In this document: positions 10,506 through 22,110 of the stretch, in pieces | Layout: each line of letters starts with the position of its first letter | Numbering within the stretch: position 1 is the stretch's first letter | The notes under the pieces: model-generated | What the model saw: the letters and a program-made list of their open reading frames with translations, nothing else | Told to the model about the DNA's origin: nothing | Databases searched by the model: none | Assembly: GCF_950295315.1 (NCBI RefSeq) | Contig: NC_080164.1 | Coordinates: 115,268,890-115,332,889 of the forward strand | Length of the DNA stretch: 64,000 nt | Origin: Erinaceus europaeus | Taxonomy: Eukaryota; Chordata; Mammalia; Eulipotyphla; Erinaceidae | Reading direction: 5' to 3' | Translations under genes and position numbers: made by a program

Positions 10506-13500
10506 TCAACTCCTGTTTATAAATTGGATCATCCCAACTTCATCTTTATCTTTCTGACTTAGTTCAATTAACAAAATTCCTTCTAGCTCCATCCAAGATG
10601 GGTCAGAAGAGGTGGGTTCATTGTTCTTAATAGCTGCATAGTAGTCCATTGTGTAGATATATCACAGCTTTCTCAGCCAGTCTTTTTTGTTGGGCACCTG
10701 GATTGCTTCTAGGTTATAGCTATTATGAATTGTGCTGCTAAGAACAAAGGCATACACATATCTTTTTGGTTGGGCATTATGGAGCCCTTGGTATATATCC
10801 CTAGGAAAGGAATTACTGTGTCATCTGGAAGGACCATGTCTAGCCTTGTGAGAGTTCTCCAGACTGCTCTCTACGGAGACTGGACCAATTTACATTCCCA
10901 CCAACAGTGCATAAGGGATCCTCTGTAACCACAGCCCCTCCAGAAATTGTTGCTGCTGTCCTTTTTGATGTATGCCATTCTCACAGGGGTGAGGCAGTAT
11001 CTCAATGATGTCTTCACTTGAATTTCTCTGACAATAAATGACCTGGAGCAATTTTCCATATGTTTGTTAGTCTTTTGGATCTCTTCTGTACTGAATGGTC
11101 TTTTCATATCCTTACCCCATTTTTGGATGGGGTCATTTGCTTTTTTGTGGCTAAGTTTGCTTGGCTCTTTGTATATTTTGGTTATTAGATTCTTGTTTGA
11201 TGTATGGCATGTGAAGATATTCTCCCATTCTGTGAGGGGTCTCTTTGATAGTTTCTTTGGCTGTGCAGAAGCTTTTCAATTTGATATAGTCCCATTGGTT
11301 TGTTTTTGTTTTAGTCTTCCTTGCAATTGGGTTTGTATCATCACAGATGTACTTGAGGTTTAGGTGGGAAAGTGTTCCACCAAAGTTTTCCTCTAAGTAT
11401 TTGATAGTTTCTGGTCTAACATCCAGGTCCTTGATCCATTTGGAGTTGATTTTTGTTTCTGGTTTGATAATGTGGTTCAGTTTCATTCTTCTGCATGTTT
11501 CAATGCAATTTTCCCAGCACCATTTATTGAAGAGTGCCTCCTTCCTCCATTTAATACTGTGCGCCTCCTTATCAAAGTTAAATTTCCATAACTGTGAAGG
11601 TTTAGTTCTGATTTCAATATTGTTCCACCAGTCTATGTGCCTATTTTTATTCATGTACCACGTTGTTTTGATGATGATGTCCTTATAATATAGTTTGAGA
11701 TCTGGGAGTACGATGCCTCAATTTCTGTTTCTGTTCCTCAAGATGGTTTTGGCAATTCTGTGTGTTTTCTAGTTCCAGATAAATGACTTTAGTTTTTGTT
11801 TTATTCTCTTAAAGAAGCTTGGTGAAACTTTGATGGATATCGTGTTAAATTTGTATATGGCTCTGGGAAGAATATTCATTTTGATGATATTAATTCTTCC
11901 AATCCATAAGCATGGTAGGTCTTTCCATTTCTAGCTATCATTTTCTATTTCATTGAATAGTGATTCATAGTTTTCAGTATACAAGTCTTTCACTTTTTGG
12001 TTAGGTATATTCTTAAATATTTGATTCATTTTACTGCAACAATGAATTGGAATGATTTCTGGATATCCTCTTCTTTAGATTTAGTGTTTGCATAAAGAAA
12101 TGCCACTGATTTTTGTACAATGGTTTATAGCCTGACACCTTGCTATATTGCCTAATAATTTTCGGTAGTTTTCTGCTGGATTTTTTAGGTTTTTCTATGT
12201 ATACTATCATATCACCTGCAAATAGTGAGAGCTTGACTTCTTCCATTCCTATCTGTATTCCTTTGATTTCTTTCTCTTGCCTGATTGCTATGGCAAGAAG
12301 TTCCAATACTATGTTGAAGAGTAATGGTGATAGTGGACAGCCCTGTCTAGTCCCCGATCGGAGGGGGAATGCTTTCGGCTTCTGTCCATTGAGTATGATG
12401 CTGGCTGTAGGTTTGCTATATATGGATTCCACTATCTTGAGGAATTTCCCGTCTATTCCCATTTTTTGTAGAGTTTTGAGCATGAATGGGTGTTGGATTT
12501 TGTCAGAGGCTTTCTCTGCATCTATTGAGATAATCATGTGGTTTTTGGCTTTGCTTTTATTGATGTGGTGAATGACATTGATTGACTTACGGATGTTGAA
12601 TCAGCCTTGCATTCCTGGGATAAATCCCACTTGGTCTTGATGAACAATATTTTTGATATACTGTTGTATCCATTTGGCCAGGATCTTGTTTAGTATTTTG
12701 GCATCTATGTTCATCAGAGATATTGGTCTGTAGTTTTCCTTTTTTGTTGTATCTCTATCTGCTTTTGGTATCAGGATGATGTTGGCTTCATAGAAGGTGG
12801 ATGGGAGTGTTCCTGTTTCTTTGATCTTATGGAAAACCTTTAGAAGTATGGGTATTAACTGTTTCCTGAAGGTTTTGTAGAATTCGTTTGTGAAGCCTTC
12901 TGGTCCAGGGCTTTTGTTGTTGGGGAGATTCTTAGTAACGGTTTCGATTTCTTTGTCTGTGATCGGTGCATTTAGGTTTTGTAGTTCTTCTTGGTTCAGT
13001 CTTGGAAGGGCATATGTTTCTAGGAATTCTTCCATTTTTTCCAGATTTTCTAGCTTGGTGGTGTATAGTTCTTCATAGAAGTTTCACATGCTTTTTTGTC
13101 TTTCTGTGGTGTCAGTTGCGATATCTCCTCTAGTGTTTACAATTCCATTTATTTGGGTCTTCCACCCCTTTTTTGGTTAGTGATTCTGGCTAGGGGTTTG
13201 TCAATCTTGTTTAATTTTTCAAAGAAGCAACCTTTGGCTTCATGGATCTTTTGTATGGTTCTCTTATTTTTGATGTTGTTTATTTCTGCTCTAATTTTAG
13301 TGATTTCTGTCCTTCTGGTTGCTTTAGGGTTCCTTTGTTCCTCTTCCTCTATGTCCTTAAGGTGTGCAGTAAGGTGGGTTTTTTTGAGCTTTTTCTTCTT
13401 CTTTAATATGTGATTGTATGGCTATGAGTTTCCCTCTCAGTACTGCTTTAGATGTGTCCCAAATATTTTCATAGCTTGTGTCTTCATTTTCATTAGTTTC

Positions 13501-14307
13501 CAGGAACATTTGAATTCCTTGCTTGAGTGTCTCACTGACCCAGTGGTTCTTAAGCAGTATGTTGTTTAGTTTCCAAATTCTGTGTCTTTTAGTAATTCTG
13601 TTTGTTGTTGATTGTTAGCTTTAGTCCACTGTGATCTGAGAAGATACTTGGGATGATTTCAATGCTCTTGAATTTTTTGGTGCTGTCTTTGTGGCCTAAA
13701 ATGTTGTCTATCCTTGAGTACGTGTTGTGTGGATTTGAAAAGAATGTGTATTCCAGCTTTTTGGGGTGAATAACTCTGAAAATTTCCAGGAGGTCTAGTC
13801 AGTCCATCTCTTCATTTAACTCTCCTATTTTTTTGATGTTCTCTGCTTTGTTGATCTGTCTAAATGTGAGAGTGGGGTGTTAAAGTCTCCCACTATTATT
13901 GCATTACTATTGGTGTATTTTTGTAGTTCTTCCAATAGATGTTTGATGTATTTAGATGTTCCCTCATTGGGTGCATAGATGTTAATAATTGTTAAATCTT
14001 TTTGGTTGATTGATCATCTGATCATTATGTAATGGTCTTGCCTATCACTTATTACTTTATTTAATTTAAAGTCTATTGTCTCAGAGATGAGCATGGCTGT
14101 TCCTGCCCTTTTTTGTGTTTGATTAGCCTTCATGATAACTTTCTATCCTTTTTTCTTTAAATCTGTGTTTGTCTTGTTGGGTCAGGTGGGATTCCTGCAA
14201 GCAGCATATGGTTGTGTTTTCTGATTTCCAACTCTGTGTCTTTTGATGGGTGACTTTACTCCATTGGCATTTATTGATATTGTGGATTGAATGTATTGTA
14301 GTACCAT
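10506..14307 (-). pseudogene. L1 ORF2 (endonuclease/reverse transcriptase), near full length, dead active site
   Basis: The start codon is at 14307-14305 and the terminal stop at 10508-10506 corresponds to the stop at 29515 of the other element. The endonuclease retains 'ttctcagatcacagtgg' (SDHSG) near 13640. RT segments are open in 13035-12601 ([17 protein letters not shown]) and 12537-12031 ([11 protein letters not shown]). The active-site box reads FAGD instead of FADD: the codon at 12216-12214 is GGT where GAT is expected. The C-terminal region is open at 11654-11151. Several frameshifts and stops separate these parts. Length is about that of a complete L1 ORF2. Confidence 0.9.
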
Positions 14308-14365
14308 TATTCAACAATTATTTACTTTCTATGATATGTGGTAAGTATTATAGTGATGTTCTTGT

Positions 14366-15285
14366 TTATAAGAGGTCTTTTAGAACCTCTTTCAGGGCAG
14401 GCTTGGTGATGGTTACCTCCTTTAACTGTTGTCTGTCTGAGAATGTTTTTATCCCTCCATCTAGTTTAAATGAAAGTCTAGCAGGACTGAAACCATTTTT
14501 CATTCAGGGATGGATAGACATCTTGCCATTCTCTTCTGGCTTTTAGAGTTTTAGTGGACAAGTCTGCTGATAATCTTATGGGTTTTCCCCTTTATGTGAC
14601 TTTTTGTTTTTCTCTTGAAGCCTTTAGAAACCTTTCTTTATCCTTGCTTCTTTTCATTGTAACTATGATGTGTCTTCGTGTCTTCAGGTATGGTTTGATT
14701 CTGTTTTGGACTCTTTGGACCTCTTGAATCTTAATGTCCTTTCTGTTGTTTAGGTATGGGACATTTTCTTTTATTATTTCCTCTATAATGTTTACTTTCC
14801 CTTTTCTCTTTCTTCCTCTGGCAGGATAATTTCAAGATTACTCCATATGTCTCTGTTGTTTTCAGTGTCTCTCAATCTCTTTTTGTGCTCTTTTACCTCT
14901 TTCTTTGTTTTCTCTAGCTCATTTTCTGTCTGGCTAATTATGTTTTTTCTTCTGTTATTCTGATTTCCCTTCCCTCAGCTTTTTTCTTCAGTTCATTTTT
15001 AGTATTAGCTTGTTATGCTAATTAACCTTTTAGTTCAGCTATTTCAGCTTTCATTTCTCTAATTACTTCAAGGTAGCTAGTATTTTCCTTGAGGGTCTCC
15101 TCTGTTGTTTCCCTAATTCTGATCGCCCTTTACTCCATAGTTGTCTTCATTTCTGTGATTATTAGGTTTACTATTTCTTGCATAGTTTTCTTATCTAAGG
15201 TTACTTATCACTGATTTGGAGTTTCTTCTGGGCTTCTGTCTTGATTCACTGTGTTAGCAGTTTTATTTGCTCTTGATTTAACCAT
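14366..15285 (-). pseudogene. L1 ORF1 (decayed)
   Basis: ATG at 15285 opens 'atggttaaatcaagagcaaataaaactgc', parallel to the ORF1 start near 25659. The middle part is the Glu/Lys-rich coiled coil (about 15070-14850), followed by the RNA-recognition and C-terminal part, ending Leu-Leu-stop at 14366. Multiple indels break the frame. ORF2 begins 59 bases downstream. A second copy of the first 70 or so bases of this ORF1 lies upstream at about 16312-16220 in the doubled leader. Confidence 0.85.
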
Positions 15286-16781
15286 TTTTTATTGATCTGT
15301 TTTTTGTTTTTCTGTTCTGTTGTTCTTCAGCTGTTGTGTTTTGAGTACAAGCCATGCTATACTAAATACCTTTATGACAAATACAGTCACCAACCTCAGA
15401 ACTTACAAAAATAGTAACTGAAGCAAGTATTTATGCATTTTAACCAATACCAGTTAGCCAAACAACACCTCCAATCCAAGAAAAAATAGCAACCAAATCC
15501 AAATGAAAAGAAAGAGAAATGAAAAATGGGAAAGCAAAAATAGACAATTATGCAAATCTACTGTCCACTGTAAATTCTAGGGATAGCAAGAGGAGAAAGG
15601 GAAGTAGAGAAGAGAGACACATACAGAGAGTCCACTCTGAGTTAGATTTCTTCCCCAAAATAATTCACAAACGAGTATCAGTGAATTCATAAAACAGAAG
15701 GAGGAAGTAAGAAAAGAAGACAAGAGCAAGAAAAAAAAAGAGCAGTGAAAGGAGAGAGTTTTTTTTTTTTTTTTAATTAGCTAGGAGGAGGGGAAAAAGG
15801 GGAGAGCAGATGGAAGAGGTAGAGTGAAACAAGTTCCTCTCACAATGGATAGGACACCCAGTCACCATATAGTAAATACTGCACTGACAGTGCAGGGGGA
15901 GAGGCTTAGGCCCCGGAACCTCCAGGAAGCTCTTCTTCAGGTTGATGGCAAGGAAAGCTGTTATCTACACAAATAATGAAGCAGTCAATTTGATGTTCTG
16001 GTTCCAATCACTCCTTCAGTTCCTCTGATACAATCTGGTCCAGTTAGCTTTCTGCACATCCGATGGGCCTAGGCTCCAGGTAGCATGCACACTGTCCCCG
16101 GGGAGAAAGAGAAGCCATGCAGATCATCAGTGCTCGCCCGCTTGATTTTTCCGATGCTCGTTCACAGCAGCAGTGAACACAAAGTTGCAGGCAGTGGTGG
16201 CCCTGCCGCTTTCCATACTTTTCTTATCTGTGGTTACTTCTGACTGATTTGGAGTTTATTCTGGGCTCCTGGACTGATTTATTATGGTAGCAGTTTTATT
16301 TGCTCTTGACTTAACCATTTTTTTTATTAATGTGGTTTTTATTTTTCTGCCTTACTTTACTGTTGTGTTTTGAGTACTAGCCACGCTATACTAAAGACTT
16401 TTCACAAATGCAGTCAAAAACCTCAGAAATTATAACAACAGCAATTGAAGCAGGGATTGATGCAGTTCAACCAATACCAGTTAGCCAAACACCTCCAGTC
16501 CAAGAAAAAGTAGCAAACAGAACCAAAAGAAAAAGAAAGAGAAAAGAAAAAGGGAAAGCAAGAGTAGAAAATTTTGTAAAACTACTGTCCACTGTAAGTT
16601 CTAGGGATAGCAAGAGGAGAAAGGAAAGTAGAAAAGAGAGAGAGACACACACACCCACATAGAGTTGACTTGGAGTCAGATTTTTTCCAAAAAGTAATAC
16701 ACAAACAAGTGTCAGTGAATTCAGAAGGCAAAACAAGGAAGAAAGAAGAAAGAGGGTGGAAAAAAAAGAGCAGTGAAAAAG

Positions 16782-17145
16782 TTGTTTTTTTTTTTTTTCC
16801 TCCAGGGTTATTGCTGGGCTCGATGCCTGCACCATGAATCCACCACTCCTGGAGGCCATTTTTCCCCCTTTTGTTGCCCTTGTTGTTGTAGCCTCGTTGT
16901 GGTTATTATTGTTGCCATTGTTGATGTTGTTTGTTGTTGCATAGAACAGAGAGAAATGGAGAGAGGAGGGGAAGACAGAGAGGGGGAGAGAAAGATAAAC
17001 ACCTGCAGACCTGCTTCACCGACTGTGAAGCAACTCCCCTGCAGGTGGGGAGCCGGGGGCTCGAACCGGGATCCCTACGCCAGTCCTTGCGCTTTGCACC
17101 ACATGCTCTTAACCCACTGTGCCACCGCCCGATCCCCTCCCTTTT
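16782..17145 (-). mobile_element. Full-length tRNA-derived SINE inside the L1 leader
   Basis: In reverse it reads 'gggatcgggcggtggcacagtgggtt...gggatcccggttcgagcccccggctccccacctgcag', then 'gtgaagcaggtctgcaggtg', a CT-rich body, 'tctctgt...caacaa' and a final 'cctggaggaaaaaaaaa' tail. It interrupts a T-rich tract of the leader that is intact in copy A (about 15760-15776). This is one of the best-preserved copies here, about 365 bases long. Confidence 0.9.
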
Positions 17146-17831
17146 TTTAAAATTAGCTAGGAGGAGAGAAAACAGAGGGAAGCGGGAGATAAAAACAAGT
17201 TCCTCTAACAATGGACAGGACGCCTGGTCACCTATCAATGTGAAAGTCAACAGCAGTTAATTTTGGTCAACCTGAAGAGGAGGGAAAAGGGACAGGCATA
17301 TATAATAATAGCAATAATAAAATAAGATAGAGTAAAATAGCCTAACAGTCAGTCTGCAGCTTGGACCACTTCAGATTGGCTGCATGCAGCCTAAGCAACA
17401 ACAACCAATTATAAAAAGTATATATATATATACCTTCCAGGTAGTCTTTCCCAGGCAGGGTTGAGGCTCTGTTTGGTCAGGTATTTTGCCTCTCAAATAG
17501 AGTTCCAGCCACCGAACAAAAAAAGAGAAGGAAAAGAAAAAGAAAAAGGTTTGGAATGACACCCTTGCTGTGCCAGGAATCTTGGTAAAGAAAATAATTC
17601 TACAGAGAGCCCGCTAGGAGCAGCTGGCCAGCCCTTCTGGGGTGGGGGAGAATGGTGAGTTCAGAAATAGTGAAGCCAAATATTTTCCTTTCTTTACCTA
17701 TTTGGCTTCTGTTTGACCAAGAGTGGGTTATAGGACTCTTTTTTGGTGTCACCCTGATCACCCCTTATTCACCCTCTCACAGATGCACCAATTATGCTAC
17801 CCTCTCCAGAGAATCCCAGTTTGTAGGTCGC

Positions 17832-17854
17832 TTTTTTTTTTTTTTTTTTTTTTT
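17832..17854 (+). repeat. Poly(T) tract, 23 bases
   Basis: An uninterrupted T run on the plus strand lies about 50 bases inside the 5' end of the minus-strand L1. On the L1 strand it is an A23 run between the YY1-like start and the rest of the leader. Confidence 0.9.
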
Positions 17855-17905
17855 GGAGCTCATGCCAGGTGTTGTTTCCAAGTTGCCATCTTGGCTCCAC
17901 CCCCC

Positions 17906-19224
17906 TAGTTTAGATTCTTAGTGTGTAAATCTTGGGTCAAAGAGTATTAGTATTTTGAAGTCTTCCTATTTAAAGGGTCTCTTGATGTTTAAAAATTGTT
18001 ACTCAGAACAATTTAGTTTTAAAATAATCCCTTAATTTCTTCTTGACAATCTTTAAGCCTTGCAGCAAAGTAATCATTTTTGCTCCATTTCTGTATTCTT
18101 ATGATTTTTTCCTTTTAATTATTTATAATAACAGCAGGAATGAATAAAATTTGTTGATTATCAATGCTGACAATTCAGTGGTAGGTATTCTGTTGATGCA
18201 AAAGAAATCTGGTCCTCATGGGAAACACACCAGAGCTTCTGTATTTAAATGGGGAAGTCAAGTATTTGGGAGCCTTTGACTCTAGCCTGCTCTTTTATCC
18301 ATATGAGGTACTGGACTTTACCGACTCTGCTAATAAATTCACTTTCCTTTACAATTTTATCACTGGTAGCCTGCAGAGCTTCTCATTGGAGAGATTGAAG
18401 AAGCAATCTGAAAATGTTTTGCAGTGGCATGTCTTCCATTCACTGAGCAACAAAGCTTGTACTCAGTACAAACTTCAGAGACGGAAATAGCACTGTACCA
18501 TGTCTTTGTAATGAGCAATGTATCAGGCCTTCACATTTGAAATGAATCTGAGAAAGGGCATGAGAGAAGTAAGTGGGCTGTGACTTTGATGTTGTCAGGA
18601 GCAAAAACATACTACTCAACATCTATGAATAATAGCCTGCTAATAAAATATCATAGGTTAACATAAATCATCTCACAGATGGTAAGATTCAAAACAAGCC
18701 TTTGTCTTCAATATCATTATGCTGGTTAAAATTCATCTTAAAAGCTGCTGGAAATTCTGTATCAAAAGCAATCTTATTATTGATTTTATTCAGGAGCTAA
18801 AAATTTAACAATGAAGTTCAACGAAGAAAGTTCTTGTAACATTAATTACTGTATGTATAACGTGTCGAGATCTCTGAATTTCATAGCAATTTTGGTGTAT
18901 CTCAGTAATCAAATTCTTTTGTTCAAGACTCAACTATATGATCATGCATTTACTGAGTTATCATAAATAAATTAATTAATTCATTCAGCCTTTAAATAAA
19001 GGGTAATATGCCAAGATATCTAGACAAGACAAAAATAGCTACTTTTCCCTGAAAAAGACTTTGTAGTAGAAACTACAGTACACAAAAGTCATTATTGTTT
19101 AAATTTTATTCTTGTGACTTAGATGCATTTGTAAATTATCTGTTAATTATTTTCTAGAACTGGCTTCTATATGTAAAACTGGGAACATGACCATAGACAA
19201 AAACTAATTCTAGTGTCAGAAATT
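17906..19224. other. No recognisable gene or repeat
   Basis: AT-rich unique-looking sequence. The ORF at 18218-18490 (90 codons) shows no domain I recognise and has no supporting splice or conservation evidence. Confidence 0.5.
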
Positions 19225-19440
19225 TATGATTCAGACCTGCTTGGTGGTGCACCTACTTGAGTGCACATGTGACCAGAGCCTGGGTTCCATCCCATGGTCC
19301 CTGCCTGTGCAATGGAAACTTCATAAGTGGTTAAGCAGTGTTGCAGGAGTTTATCTCACTTCTTCTCTATCTCTTCCTCTCCTCTCAGTTTTTCTCATTT
19401 CTCTGTCCTACATGCAAAAAAAAAAAAAAAAAAAGAAAGA
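19225..19440 (+). mobile_element. tRNA-derived SINE, diverged
   Basis: The head 'gacctgcttggtggtgcacctacttgagtgcacatgtgaccagagcctgggttccatcccatggtccctgcc' is followed by 'gtggttaagcagtgttgcagg', a CT-rich body and an A19 tail. The B-box has become GGTTCCATCCC. Confidence 0.85.
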
Positions 19441-19969
19441 GAGAAAGAAGAGAAAAGAAGTAAAGACTCACCATCTATTGGGAAAGAGAGATGAGTGAAA
19501 GTAATGACAGTGGTACATCTGATGTTAAAGACATTTGAGTACTTTGAGAGAAATACCAATCTGTTGAAGTGGGATAGGCTAGTAGAGAGACTAGAGAAAA
19601 AGAACATCTGAATTAAGGTTTGAGTTGAAAACGAAACTGAATGGGGGTGTGAAAAAGAAAAGAAACCAACAGAATATGAGAAGAAGTGCAGAGGATGCTT
19701 ATCATCTCATGTGTGGAGAAGTGCATGAGTTTGGAGTGCTCAGTGTCACGGAAATTTCAAGTGCTAGTGGGAAGACACTTGAGGCCAGAGAAGAATGTTC
19801 CTGTCAAATGTTAGATTTCAACTACAGACAGTAGGAACACAACTAGACACTTGAGCCAGGCGTATCACATAGTCACAAATTAGAAAGTTAACCACCTTTT
19901 CACCCTAACTAGATCAGTGGCTATGATTACTGGGTGATGTTTTATGGCTAAGTGTATTATCATTTCAGG

Positions 19970-20270
19970 AGTTATTTTTTTTTTTTGCCTCCAGGGTTAT
20001 TGCTGGGGCTCAGTGCCCGCACTACTAATCCACTGCTTCTGGAGGCTATTTTTCCATTTTGTTGCCCTTGTTTATCATTGTTGTCATTATTGTTGTTGTT
20101 ATTGCTGTTGGATAGGACAGAGGGAAATCAAGAGAGAAAAGGAAGACTGAGAGGGGAGAGATGATAGACATCTGCAGATCTGCTTCACTACCCGTGAAGT
20201 GACCCTCCTGCAGGGGGGAGCTGAGTGCTCTAACCCAGATCCTTATAACAGTCCTTCAGAAGTTAAATCT
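19970..20270 (-). mobile_element. tRNA-derived SINE
   Basis: In plus-strand view: T-rich tail, 'cctccagggttattgctggggctcagtgcccgcac', 'ttgttgcccttg', 'gacagagggaaat', 'gcagatctgcttcactacccgtgaag' and 'ctctaacccagatccttataacagtcctt'. It is the long SINE form, missing the outermost head. Confidence 0.85.
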
Positions 20271-21923
20271 TAAGTCCCTACAGTGATCAATATAGTACCA
20301 TCATCATTTGAAGTTGACACCTTCTCCTTGTCTACTCTGGGTCTTCCTCAGGAAAGCTGGGAAGCAGAAGATTCTCTGTTCTATCTTGCTCTTCTCTCTT
20401 CTCTGAGTTGCCATGGATGAAGGACACAGCTGGGTAGATTCACTTGGACACTCTTGCTGTCATGCGATTCTCCTGAGGACTTCTTGGACATTCATCATCT
20501 GAGATGCTCTGATTTCATCTTTACTACATGAGAATCTCTCTCCTTCTCGCTCTCTCTTTTTCTCTCCTCACCCCCTTCATGAGGCTACCTGCTACTCCCC
20601 TCCTTAGATCATTATTTCTAGAAATCTCTCTCTCTCTCTGCAGGGCTACTTCATCCCATGTTGGTGGGAATCCTTTCAAGATGTATCCACATCAGCCCTC
20701 ATATACATATAGGATGTATGTATTCATTTCATCATTATTGTAAGTGAAAAGGCAGATCACTCAACTCCACTGTGTGTCCTCCCCACCTTCTGCACTTCTC
20801 TTTCCTCAATTGACTTAGGAGATGGTAAAATAGCAGCCCCTGAAAGAAGGGGTGCTCCATATCATTCCCCAAACTCCAGCTGAATTCTAGCTTTTTCTGT
20901 AATTAGAGGTGGTCAATTCTAATTTTTGACTAGCAAAGCTATTTTCATTGCCTCTTAAAATATACATATAAATGATAGATGAACTTTCTGGGAGCTCTAG
21001 GTTCAGTATTCCTTTTGCAGTGGTTCTCATTCTTAGGAATGAGAGACAGTAATCACATTTATTCTGTTAAATGAAGAATAAACTTAACAGGTGTTATTAA
21101 TGAACTCGCGTTTTCTCTGGGTGTAGTTTCATTCAGTGCATGTGTGATCCAGTGTATATGATCCTACATGCCATCTTGAATATAGACTTATGACTGCCAT
21201 CCATATATTCATTCCGATGGCATCGTTCTTACCCATTTGTTTATTCCATACCAACTATTTAAAAATCTTTTAAGTCTTAATCCAACATTAAGTAAACATT
21301 TTATATAATAATATTTTCTTTCTATATCTTTACTCTTTCTTCTGTGGAGAAGAATGTTCCTAGTCAAACTATATATGTATTTCTACTTAGTGGGAGAATA
21401 ATTCCATAAGTCTTATTTTGACACATGGGCATTTTTCAGAGGGAAGTCTCTTAGCCTTGTTTAGGAAAATAGAGTTGCCAACACAATATCTGAGGTTTGA
21501 TACAATCCTGTGTTCACTGGCCCAGGGTTTTAAATTTCATTTAAAGAGGGAGATTATTTAAATTCTGAATGTACCTTTCTGATTTGTTGTAATTCTTATT
21601 CTTTCATCATTAACAATACTAGATGCTTTGCATGCATACCTGGGAGTACTTGGAGAAAACGCAGTGCAGTATGGTAGCTTCCATCAAACTGTATCCACTG
21701 TAAGATGTCAGCTGTTCAAACATAAATTGAGAATGTCAGTCAGAATGTGGACATTTAAATTGTGGGATGATCCTCTCCAAATTTGGAAACATTCTAAATG
21801 GGCTAAATTGAAAGAAGGAAGCTAATATTACAACTCATTTATAAACAACGATTTATCTGTCTCCTTTCAAAAACTGTAATTTAACCAGGAAAACATGTTG
21901 CCTTAGTCATTGCCATGTCTTTT
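20271..21923. other. Unique sequence, no recognisable gene
   Basis: Only short CT microsatellite runs stand out (about 20537-20570 and 20625-20640). The ORFs at 20528 and 21628 are short and without recognisable domains. Confidence 0.5.
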
Positions 21924-22110
21924 AGAAATAAAAACAGTTATGCTCCCAGAGGGATAGAGAATGGGAAAGCTATCTGGGGAGGGGGTGGGATATGGAGATT
22001 GGGTGGTGGGAATTGTGTGGAGTTGTACCCCTCCTACCCTATGGTTTTTTAAATTAATCCTTTATTAAATAAAAAAGAAAAAAAATTAAAAAGAAGAAAT
22101 AAAAACAGTT
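21924..22110 (+). mobile_element. Very short 5'-truncated L1 with perfect TSD
   Basis: The last 100 bases of the L1 3' UTR ('tgctcccagagggatagagaatgggaaagctat' to 'accctatggttttttaaattaatcctttattaaataaaa') plus an A-rich tail fill 21940-22094. A perfect 16-base repeat, agaaataaaaacagtt, flanks it at 21924-21939 and 22095-22110. The near-consensus sequence and perfect TSD indicate recent insertion. Confidence 0.92.

Larger units (their letters stand above)
9957..17905 (-). mobile_element. Near full-length L1, minus strand
   Basis: Read on the minus strand, the order is 5' leader (17905-15286), ORF1 (15285-14366), ORF2 (14307-10506) and the first part of the 3' UTR (10505-9957). The 5' end begins 'gggggtggagccaagatggc', which resembles the YY1-binding start (CAAGATGGC) of mammalian L1. 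The 3' UTR stops in mid-sequence at 9957 ('gtgagccccacccc') without the usual end or a poly(A) tail, so the 3' end was lost later. A SINE is inserted in the leader. Total span is about 7.95 kb. Confidence 0.85.
15286..17905 (-). promoter_or_regulatory. Doubled L1 5' leader with repeated ORF1 start
   Basis: Two long segments are homologous: copy A (about 15190-15870) next to ORF1 and copy B (about 16215-17235) further upstream. Shared landmarks are 'agttttatttgctcttga(t/c)ttaaccat', 'ttgtgttttgagta', 'ccaataccagttagccaaac', 'ggatagcaagaggagaaagg' and 'caagttcctct(c/a)acaatgga'. Copy B even includes the first codons of ORF1. Upstream of the shared block the two leaders differ: 15870-16215 is GC-richer, and 17235-17905 carries the YY1-like 5' end. 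In L1 this region drives transcription from inside the element. Confidence 0.75.

Noticed and set aside
11064..11363. Hydrophobic plus-strand ORFs at 11064, 12140 and 13096 that look like membrane proteins
   Set aside because: They are antisense shadows of the minus-strand L1 ORF2.
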